Assembly (NCBI GenBank): GCA_938003875.1
Contig: CALKWO010000084.1
Span: 9,222-73,221, forward strand
DNA from: an uncultured bacterium
Lineage (GTDB): Bacteria > Planctomycetota > Uabimicrobiia > Uabimicrobiales > JABWCH01
DNA: 64,000 nt
Reading direction: 5' to 3'
A program made the position numbers and the translations under genes. Shown here piece by piece: positions 53,414-59,946 of the stretch. The notes under the pieces are model-generated. The model was not told the origin of the DNA and searched no databases. It worked only from the letters and a program-made list of their open reading frames with translations. Every line of letters starts with the position of its first letter. Position 1 is the first letter of the stretch.

Positions 53414-54118
53414 ATGTTTGAAGACTATGAAGAAATTTTGACTACAGAAGAATTAGCGCAAATTCTACGGCTCAATGAAAGAACAGTCATCAAGCTGGCA
53501 AAAGAAGGTCAGCTACCTGCTGCTAAGATAGCCAGCCAGTTTCGCTTTAGCAAAGAAAAAATACTGGAATGGTTAGACCTGCAAATGGATAAATACTCTG
53601 ATGATCTTTTGTCCGATATGGAAAAGGGAATCTTAAATAAAGCCATTCCTATCCATAGTCTTTTGAAGCCTGTCCATATTAAAATGGAATTGCAATCCGA
53701 AACAAAAGAAGATGTTTTGAAGGAATTGGTAGATGTTGCCCACTCTACTGGCCTGGTAAAAAATCCTGAAGAGCTTTTAAAATGTATCAAAGCCAGAGAA
53801 GAACTTTGTTCTACGGCAGTAGAAAACCAGATTGCATTTCCTCATCCTCGCACAACCAGTTGGACTATTGTCAAAAATTGGCTGATTGTGATTGGAATTT
53901 CTAAAAAAGGAATCGAGTTTGGTGCAGCAGATGAAAAGCCTGTAAGAATTTTTGTGATGATGTCTATTCCTTTGCTACCCTTGCATTTACAATTGCTTTC
54001 TCGTTTGGCTCGAATTTTCAAAGATGATACTATTAAGCAAAAAATCTATGAAGCAAAGACGCCAGAGGAAATAATTACTATTATAGAAAAAAAAGAAGCA
54101 GAGTGGCAAACCAGCTAG
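53414..54118 (+). CDS. HTH (excisionase-type) fused to PTS EIIA domain
   Basis: A 234-residue protein: an N-terminal MerR/excisionase-type DNA-binding helix-turn-helix (~8-55; ILTTEELAQILRLNERTVIKLAKEGQLPAAKI, FRFSKEKILEWL) and a C-terminal fructose/nitrogen-type EIIA domain (~80-230) with the phosphorylated His144 in IAFPHPRT. It probably controls genes according to the phosphorylation state of the PTS. This fusion is known in PVC-group bacteria. A GGAGATAAAG RBS precedes ATG 53414. No EI/HPr is in the window. Confidence 0.88.
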   Translation: MFEDYEEILTTEELAQILRLNERTVIKLAKEGQLPAAKIASQFRFSKEKILEWLDLQMDKYSDDLLSDMEKGILNKAIPIHSLLKPVHIKMELQSETKEDVLKELVDVAHSTGLVKNPEELLKCIKAREELCSTAVENQIAFPHPRTTSWTIVKNWLIVIGISKKGIEFGAADEKPVRIFVMMSIPLLPLHLQLLSRLARIFKDDTIKQKIYEAKTPEEIITIIEKKEAEWQTS

Positions 54119-54148
54119 ATCTATGCTGAGTCGTGCATAAAAAAAATT

Positions 54149-54191
54149 CCACAGAGGACACGATGTCCCAAAGAGGCTGTGTTCTTTGTGG
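54149..54191. repeat. hairpin CCACAGAGGACAC...GTGTTCTTTGTGG
   Basis: CCACAGAGGACAC (54149-54161) pairs with GTGTTCTTTGTGG (54179-54191) with two G-U-type pairs. It follows the HTH-EIIA stop by 30 bp and uses the same CCACAGAG motif as the larger repeat at 55565-55779, so it may be a decayed copy that now acts as a terminator. Confidence 0.55.
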
Positions 54192-54228
54192 CAAAAACTC
54201 TTTCATATTTTGCAGGTTAGGAAAAACT

Positions 54229-55464
54229 ATGGGAAACCTGATACAAACCGTTTTCCTATTGTCTTTAATTTTGTTCCTTCCTTTTTCCTTATATTCTAAC
54301 GAAGCATCTCTTCTCAAGCCTGTCTCTCAATATATTCCAGAATTGATTTCCTTATTGGATCACGAGTGTTCCTCGAAAAGGATGTGGGCAGCAGGTCAAC
54401 TTTGTCTTATAGGCGAAGAAGCCCAAAAAATTATTATGCAAAAGTATCCTTCTGTTAGTTATAGAGCCAGACGAGAAATGGTTAGCATTCTTAGCAAAAA
54501 TCCTACAGATGCAACGAAAGAATATCTTATCAAGTGCCTTTTTGATATGGACTATGGCGTAAGAAACCGTGTTTCTGTCGCATTTCTGTCGTTGTGTGAC
54601 CAAGACAAAGAGCTTTGGGGGAGAGTAAAGCTTTTGACTCATAAAAATAAAGAAATAAAGAAAAGCATAGAAACCCTCTTAAGAACTCTAGTATATAAAA
54701 AAGTAGAAAAAGAGCTAGGGAATCTGGTTTCTCCCCAAGGCGGATTTGGATTCTATGAAGGTCAATTCAAAAATATGCTTTATTTACAGGAAGACGCTGT
54801 AGACCCGCTTTTGGAAATTTTTACTCAAAAAGACTACCTGTTCGTTCATATCGAGCAGCAAGAAAAAGAATGGAATGCCTATACGATAAGGTATCTTGCT
54901 GGTGAAGCACTTTCCCAGTTTGAACCGTGGATGAAATCAAAGAAGGCAAAAGTGCTGGTTGCTTTACAAGACATGATTGCCCAGTCTCAGGATCAGAAAG
55001 AAGACCAGCTCAGAGAGATTGCCATGACGGCTCTTTATTTTTTGGGAGATAAGAGCTATTTGGAAGAACGCATAAGAAAATACCAGATCAATATCCAAAC
55101 TTATGAAGCCATTATAGGAAGTAGAAAGCTATTTATAGAAGAATATCAACATAAACTTGCGGAAAACTATTCTGAGCTAGGCATGATCTATTTGCGCATT
55201 CGCCAGGGAAAAAAAGGAATAGATATGCTCAAGAAAGCCATATCTCTGGATCCCAAAAACGGCCTCGTTTACTATAACCTGGCATGTGCTTATGCCTGTT
55301 TAAATGAGATCGAACAAGCTTTGGATGCACTAGAAGCAGCAGTGGATAGAGGCTACGATGATTTCGCATGGATGCTTAAAGATGGAGATCTGAGAAACCT
55401 ACACAATACAAAACGCTTTCAGGATGTCATCAAAAAGCTACAAGATAAAGCAATTGGTAAATAG
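54229..55464 (+). CDS. exported HEAT/TPR-repeat protein
   Basis: A 411-residue exported protein. Signal peptide 1-24 (LIQTVFLLSLILFLPFSLYS), HEAT-like helical repeats (~30-290; for example LLDHECSSKRMWAAGQLCLIG, MDYGVRNRVSVAFLSL) and C-terminal TPR repeats (~315-400; AENYSELGMIYLRIRQGKKGIDMLKKAISLDPKNGLVYYNLACAYACLNEIEQALDALEAAVD). Start ATG 54229 (MGNLIQ) has TTAGGA upstream; the frame extends through the 54149-54191 hairpin, which is not coding. A periplasmic scaffold; partner unknown. Confidence 0.82.
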   Translation: MGNLIQTVFLLSLILFLPFSLYSNEASLLKPVSQYIPELISLLDHECSSKRMWAAGQLCLIGEEAQKIIMQKYPSVSYRARREMVSILSKNPTDATKEYLIKCLFDMDYGVRNRVSVAFLSLCDQDKELWGRVKLLTHKNKEIKKSIETLLRTLVYKKVEKELGNLVSPQGGFGFYEGQFKNMLYLQEDAVDPLLEIFTQKDYLFVHIEQQEKEWNAYTIRYLAGEALSQFEPWMKSKKAKVLVALQDMIAQSQDQKEDQLREIAMTALYFLGDKSYLEERIRKYQINIQTYEAIIGSRKLFIEEYQHKLAENYSELGMIYLRIRQGKKGIDMLKKAISLDPKNGLVYYNLACAYACLNEIEQALDALEAAVDRGYDDFAWMLKDGDLRNLHNTKRFQDVIKKLQDKAIGK

Positions 55465-55564
55465 TCTAGCAATGAAAATTATTCTGCTTGCTATCCTATA
55501 ATATTTAAATATACAAGTTTACAAAAATTATGTTATTCTGCGAACGGGCATAATTTAAAATTTT

Positions 55565-55779
55565 ACCACAGAGACACAGAGAACACAGAGGAAAACGAGA
55601 AGAGAACCACAGATGAACACAAATAAACACGGATTAAATAATGTTCTTGTTTCAATTTATGCATATCTAAAAAAACGATAAAATAGAAAGAAGCTATTAT
55701 AAAAAATTATTTGTGTTCATCTGTGTTTATCCGTGGTTCAAAATCTAAAAACTCTCTGTGCCTCTGTATCTCTGTGGTT
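55565..55779. repeat. MITE-like inverted repeat (CCACAGAG... family)
   Basis: The outer left arm ACCACAGAGACACAGAGAAC is inverted at the right end (CTCTGTATCTCTGTGGT). Inner arms 55604-55640 and 55705-55739 both contain CCACAGATGAACACAAAT/AAACACGGAT in opposite order and orientation. The central ~60 bp is unique AT-rich DNA. The unit is 215 bp with no gene, like non-autonomous palindromic repeats found in many environmental genomes. It fills most of the 55465-55839 gap, and it gives an artificial N-terminal extension to the next frame. Confidence 0.75.
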
Positions 55780-55839
55780 AATTCTATTTTTTTAGTTTAT
55801 GGCCGTTCGCAGTATATGATGACAAGAAAGGCAAATTTT

Positions 55840-57276
55840 ATGAAAAAGAATGTCTTGATACTATATTTGTTTATTGTTGTAATCTCTGCTTATTCTCTGG
55901 AAAATGAGATCAAAGAAAATGATGTATTTGCTTTTGTATATACATGGTTTTCTCAATTTGACCGCCAGGTACCTTGCCATGAATTTTTACAATATTTGCC
56001 AGACTCTGAATTTCATATATCCTTCCCTGGAACTAGCATTCGCAATAAACCAGATTTTAAATTGTGGTATGACGGGATACTTCAGTCTATCAAGAGCAAT
56101 ACACATAAAATCGTTTCCATAAAAATACTGGAGAAAGAACAAAATTTTTTTGTGCTAACTGTTCTGGTTCGATGGAAAGCAACAACGTATACTGGCGAAA
56201 ATTATGATAATACTTACCAGCAGTCATGGAAGCTTAGAATAATCAATCGTAATATTTTTATTGAAAGCTATATAGTGAAACAGGTTGGCTTGATGGAAGT
56301 GTACAGTTCTTATCGCCAATGGACAGGTATTGCAGTATCTCCACAAGGTCGTATTTTTGTAAACTACCCCCGCTGGTCTAAAGATGTTCCTGTTTCGGTT
56401 GCTGAGATACTAAGGGATGGTAGTATTCGTCCCTATCCTAATGAGCAAAAAAATCTTTGGACAGAGGAGTCTGGTTCCTTAAACGATTTTGTATGTATTC
56501 AAAGTGTTGTGAGTGATGAAGAAGGATATCTTTGGATACTGGATTCTGGCAATCCTCAATTTCAGGGTGTTAAAAAAGGTGCTGTTAAACTCATCAAAGT
56601 AGATATCAGTAAAGATCAGATTGTTCATACGTATTTTTTGGATGAGCACATTGCTCCATTGCATAGCTATCTAAACGATGTAAGGTTCGATATACAGAAA
56701 GGGTTTGCATATCTCAGTGATTCTGGTCTTGGCGCAATTGTAGTTTTAGATCTCAAAACGAATAAGGCAAGACGAGTTTTAGAAAATCATTTTTCAACGA
56801 AATCAGAAAATATTGTACTCAAGATAGGTGGAAAAGAATGGCGTATGCCAGATGGTACTGCATTGCAAATACATTGTGATGGAATTGCTCTGAGCCATGA
56901 TAAAAATTATCTGTATTATCAAGCGTTAACAGGAAGATCCTTGTACCGCATTAGAACCTGTTTTTTACAGGATGAAAATATATCAGCAGCAAACTTAGAA
57001 AAAAAAGTGGAGTTCGTTGCTAAGACAGGAGCTGCAGACGGATTAGAATTCGATGCTAACGGGAATCTTTATATTTCTTCTTTGGAAAGAAATGCTATCT
57101 GTCTTTTTACCCCTGAAAATATATTAAAAATTGCTATTGAAGATGAGCGTATTGCCTGGCCAGATAGCTTTGCTATTTCTAAAGATGGAATAGTCTATTT
57201 CACAACTTCTCAAATTCATTTAGGAAACAACATCAGTATGCCCTATAGAATATTTAAAATTGTGCCTTGTGAATAA
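55840..57276 (+). CDS. exported NTF2-like plus yellow/major-royal-jelly-type beta-propeller protein
   Basis: A 478-residue exported protein. Signal peptide (1-19), an NTF2/SnoaL-like domain (~25-150) and a six-bladed beta-propeller (~160-475) of the yellow/MRJP type: QWTGIAVSPQGRIFVNYPRW, SDEEGYLWILDSGNPQFQ, LNDVRFDIQKGFAYLSDSG, ADGLEFDANGNLYISSLERN. Related propellers bind or act on small phenolic molecules, or are lactonase-like; the substrate here is unknown. The start ATG 55840 is chosen because AAAGG lies upstream and the longer frame translates the repeat element. A hairpin follows the stop. Confidence 0.85.
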   Translation: MKKNVLILYLFIVVISAYSLENEIKENDVFAFVYTWFSQFDRQVPCHEFLQYLPDSEFHISFPGTSIRNKPDFKLWYDGILQSIKSNTHKIVSIKILEKEQNFFVLTVLVRWKATTYTGENYDNTYQQSWKLRIINRNIFIESYIVKQVGLMEVYSSYRQWTGIAVSPQGRIFVNYPRWSKDVPVSVAEILRDGSIRPYPNEQKNLWTEESGSLNDFVCIQSVVSDEEGYLWILDSGNPQFQGVKKGAVKLIKVDISKDQIVHTYFLDEHIAPLHSYLNDVRFDIQKGFAYLSDSGLGAIVVLDLKTNKARRVLENHFSTKSENIVLKIGGKEWRMPDGTALQIHCDGIALSHDKNYLYYQALTGRSLYRIRTCFLQDENISAANLEKKVEFVAKTGAADGLEFDANGNLYISSLERNAICLFTPENILKIAIEDERIAWPDSFAISKDGIVYFTTSQIHLGNNISMPYRIFKIVPCE

Positions 57277-57301
57277 TTTGGTAATGTTAAATTACCAAAT
57301 T
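57275..57301 (+). terminator. hairpin at the stop of the propeller gene
   Basis: AATTTGGTAA (57275-57284) pairs with TTACCAAATT (57292-57301) over a 7-nt loop and begins inside the stop codon. A long T-run starts 18 bp later. Likely an intrinsic terminator. Confidence 0.55.
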
Positions 57302-57326
57302 AAATAGATGATTTCATTTTTTTTTT

Positions 57327-57354
57327 TTGCAATAGATAAAATTCAAAATACAAT
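57327..57354 (+). promoter_or_regulatory. possible promoter of the second propeller gene
   Basis: TTGCAA (57327-57332), a 16-bp spacer and TACAAT (57349-57354) lie after the T-run; the transcript would begin near 57361, about 48 nt before the GTG start. Confidence 0.45.
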
Positions 57355-57408
57355 ATGTCCGTCCAAATCGTTTTTGTAAAATTCTATGTATTTTTCAGGA
57401 GATCGAAT

Positions 57409-58446
57409 GTGAAAAACATCGTGATGTTGTTGCTTTTTGTTTGCAGTATAGCATGGGGTCAATTGAACGATTATATTGGCTCTATAGATGTAACAAATGA
57501 AGGAATTAATCCAGAATGTGTTTTGATAGATAGCACAAATTTCAAGATATATATTTCTATACATAATACACAAAATACTGGTGCAAAAGATGGACTAATT
57601 GGAGTCTATGATTTACAAACTCATAACCAGGAAAAAATCTTCCAATGTGGAAGCAATGTCCTGATTGATCCTATGGGCATGGCATTGATTGGTAACTTCC
57701 TTTATGTTGCCAACTCAGATTTGACAGGAATCACTGGTGGCAATATTGTCCGTATTAATGTTGTCACAGGAGATTGGGTTTCTGGCGGAAATGGAGTTGC
57801 TCTGCCTGCTGGTGGCAATAACTATTTTGATTTGACAACAGACGGCACTAACTTATGGGCAGGCTCTAGTTTGAGTACGCCAACAGGAAACCTATATCGT
57901 TTTTCCCAACTGGAAAACTGGCCTAATCCTACTGTCAACACGACCAGTCTTGTTACAAATGCAAGAGGAAATGGAGTAATTTTAGGCGCAGGCAATGATA
58001 TATGGGTCGCAGACTTCTCTGGCGGGAATCATGCAGGGCATGTCCAAAGCTATGATAGAAACACAGGCACTGTAGGCACTTTATGGAATTTTTTTTCTGT
58101 TGGGGCAAATCTTATGGATGGACTGGCATGGATAGGTGAGCCAGGAAACAGCGATCTGTATACAACGGATTGGGGGGCAAATGTCTATCTTCGAAGCCAT
58201 AAAAATAATTCCTATACAACCATAATCTCTGGGTTTGAACACGCCGCAGATATTGACATTGATAAAAATAACAAGAGATTGTATGTTGTAGATATGACAG
58301 CAGATGAAATTAAAATATACGGAGAAAAAAAATCGGAAAAACACCATAGCAATGGTCATACCTGTGGAGCCATAGGGATTGAATTTTTATTTCTTATGCT
58401 AATTCTAAAACTCTTGAGTAAATTTAAAAATAGAAATAAAACCTAA
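57409..58446 (+). CDS. exported beta-propeller protein with C-terminal Cys-Gly membrane tail
   Basis: A 345-residue exported protein: signal peptide (1-19, IVMLLLFVCSIAWG), an SMP-30/NHL-like beta-propeller (~20-310; PMGMALIGNFLYVANSDLTG, MDGLAWIGEPGNSDLYTTDW, AADIDIDKNNKRLYVVDM) and a tail THSNG-like linker then TCGAIGIEFLFLMLILKLLSK with a basic end. The Cys-Gly, helix, basic layout is that of C-terminal sorting signals. GTG 57409 is the likely start (AGGAG 7 nt upstream). It may be linked to the neighbouring propeller protein. Confidence 0.78.
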   Translation: MKNIVMLLLFVCSIAWGQLNDYIGSIDVTNEGINPECVLIDSTNFKIYISIHNTQNTGAKDGLIGVYDLQTHNQEKIFQCGSNVLIDPMGMALIGNFLYVANSDLTGITGGNIVRINVVTGDWVSGGNGVALPAGGNNYFDLTTDGTNLWAGSSLSTPTGNLYRFSQLENWPNPTVNTTSLVTNARGNGVILGAGNDIWVADFSGGNHAGHVQSYDRNTGTVGTLWNFFSVGANLMDGLAWIGEPGNSDLYTTDWGANVYLRSHKNNSYTTIISGFEHAADIDIDKNNKRLYVVDMTADEIKIYGEKKSEKHHSNGHTCGAIGIEFLFLMLILKLLSKFKNRNKT

Positions 58447-58448
58447 GC

Positions 58449-58518
58449 TTGATGCTTGTGTAAAAAGTTCCTGCCGCGGGTGAGGCACAGTAATAAAACC
58501 TGGGGTTTTAACCCCAGG
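58449..58518. repeat. dispersed repeat module 3 plus 20-bp palindrome
   Basis: Bases 58449-58468 (TTGATGCTTGTGTAAAAAGT) are identical to the reverse complement of the right arm of the 4275-4436 element, a solo arm here. At 58499-58518 CCTGGGGTT-TT-AACCCCAGG forms a perfect 9-bp-stem palindrome of the REP-like type seen at 5397 and 24303. The region 58447-58662 has no gene: the long open frame that crosses it is not supported by an RBS. Confidence 0.7.
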
Positions 58519-58662
58519 AAGCAGGAAATACAAAGTTTTGCTAAGAAAAGCAAGAATCTTATCTCCTCTTCTTTTTATTCCTGGAAGAAAGTTTTCCATG
58601 GAACAACAAACCTCGCTGAATATACATATAAGACTGTCTTCATGTTTTTTAAGGTAGATTTC

Positions 58663-59925
58663 ATGTGGTATTCTATTCTTTTTTTCTTTTTATTTATATT
58701 AAATGCGGTTTTGGCACAGAATTTCCCTGTGGAAAAATTGCTTGAAAAAATGGTGTTGGAGACAAAAAACAGTAAAAATTTTACTCATTTGCCAGACTAT
58801 AAAAAATTAAAGGATATGGGGCAGGAAGGAATATTGCAACTGGTTTCTGTGGCTAAGAAAAAAACATCTCTGCTTTCTTCTCGGATTATGGCTTGTAGGT
58901 TGTTGGACTCTTTAGGAACACCTGAAGCAGTGGAAACACTTTTGCCTTTGGTAAAAGATAGAAAAGAGGAATACTCTATAAGAAGACAGATTTTACAAAC
59001 CGCTGCCGTATTGAATTCTCCTGGCACAATCCCTTTCATTTTAGGGATTATACAGGGCAAAGAAACCATGGACATCCCTGTTGGCCATATAATAGGAGGA
59101 GTGAAACTATCGGAACGCTCTCCCTTTTTTGCAAAGCTTACAGGGGAGATTCTGGCTTGTTTTCAAGATAAAGACCCTGGTATAAGACAAAAGGCTGCAA
59201 GCATTTTTGTCGCATGGCAGAATCCAAAAGCATCTTCCGCTCTATTGGAATTGGCTAAAGATGCAAGCCCTGAAGTAAGGGCTACAGCAGTGTGGGCACT
59301 GGCTAGCCAGAAAAAACAAAATCATAGTGATGCTATTTTGAAAGCAATGAATGACCCTTCCTCTATAGTAAGGGAAAGAGTTCTTTGCGTATTGGCTTAT
59401 CCTGAATATAGCAATAAAATAGCATTTCAAAAAATTTTGAATATATACCAAAAAGAATCCTCTCTCTTCCAATCCTTTTGGGAAAAATACAAAGCTTTAG
59501 AAAACAATCCTAAAACATCTCAGGACAAACAATGGCAAAGGTGGAACATGGATAGGCAGGAGACCAGAAAACTTTTAGGAGAGCAAAGAGTGCTTTTGAC
59601 AACTATGCTTTCCCTTTTAGCAAGGTTTCTGGATAAAAAAGAAAGCCTAGAGATTTTACTTTCTTTTCTTTCAGTAGAAGATTCTATTCTTGCTTCCCAT
59701 GCCTGGAGCATCGTATCTTCTCAAGGGCAGGAATTGAGCAAAAATAAAGAAATGAAACGAAAAATTCTTCTGAGTGTTGTTGGGTATATGAAAAAGACAA
59801 AAAATCTTACTAGAAAAGATATTTTTTGCTCTTTTTTAGAAAAAATATCGGGATATAAAATAGGAAACTCTCCAGATTCTTGGATCCAATGGTGGGAAAA
59901 AGAAGGGACTTTTTTATTTCCGTAA
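58663..59925 (+). CDS. exported HEAT-repeat protein
   Basis: A 420-residue exported protein: signal peptide (1-20, WYSILFFFLFILNAVLA) and HEAT/Armadillo-like repeats across the rest (for example GTPEAVETLLPLVKD, DKDPGIRQKAASIFVAWQNP, ASPEVRATAVWALASQ, DPSSIVRERVLCVLA), with a charged insertion at ~250-300. Start ATG 58663 has AAGG upstream; the frame runs upstream through a repeat region that should not be counted. It resembles the HEAT/TPR protein encoded 3 kb upstream in layout and is 21 bp before the FHA protein gene, so it may be a partner. Confidence 0.8.
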   Translation: MWYSILFFFLFILNAVLAQNFPVEKLLEKMVLETKNSKNFTHLPDYKKLKDMGQEGILQLVSVAKKKTSLLSSRIMACRLLDSLGTPEAVETLLPLVKDRKEEYSIRRQILQTAAVLNSPGTIPFILGIIQGKETMDIPVGHIIGGVKLSERSPFFAKLTGEILACFQDKDPGIRQKAASIFVAWQNPKASSALLELAKDASPEVRATAVWALASQKKQNHSDAILKAMNDPSSIVRERVLCVLAYPEYSNKIAFQKILNIYQKESSLFQSFWEKYKALENNPKTSQDKQWQRWNMDRQETRKLLGEQRVLLTTMLSLLARFLDKKESLEILLSFLSVEDSILASHAWSIVSSQGQELSKNKEMKRKILLSVVGYMKKTKNLTRKDIFCSFLEKISGYKIGNSPDSWIQWWEKEGTFLFP

Positions 59926-59946
59926 GAAAACAAGAAGGAAGCAAAG

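Noticed and set aside
55711..55839. N-terminal extension of the MRJP-like protein frame from 55711
   Set aside because: It translates the right arm of the inverted repeat; the true start with RBS and signal peptide is ATG 55840.
58456..58662. N-terminal extension of the HEAT-repeat protein frame from 58456
   Set aside because: It reads through the module 3 repeat and a palindrome and has no RBS; the signal peptide starts at ATG 58663.
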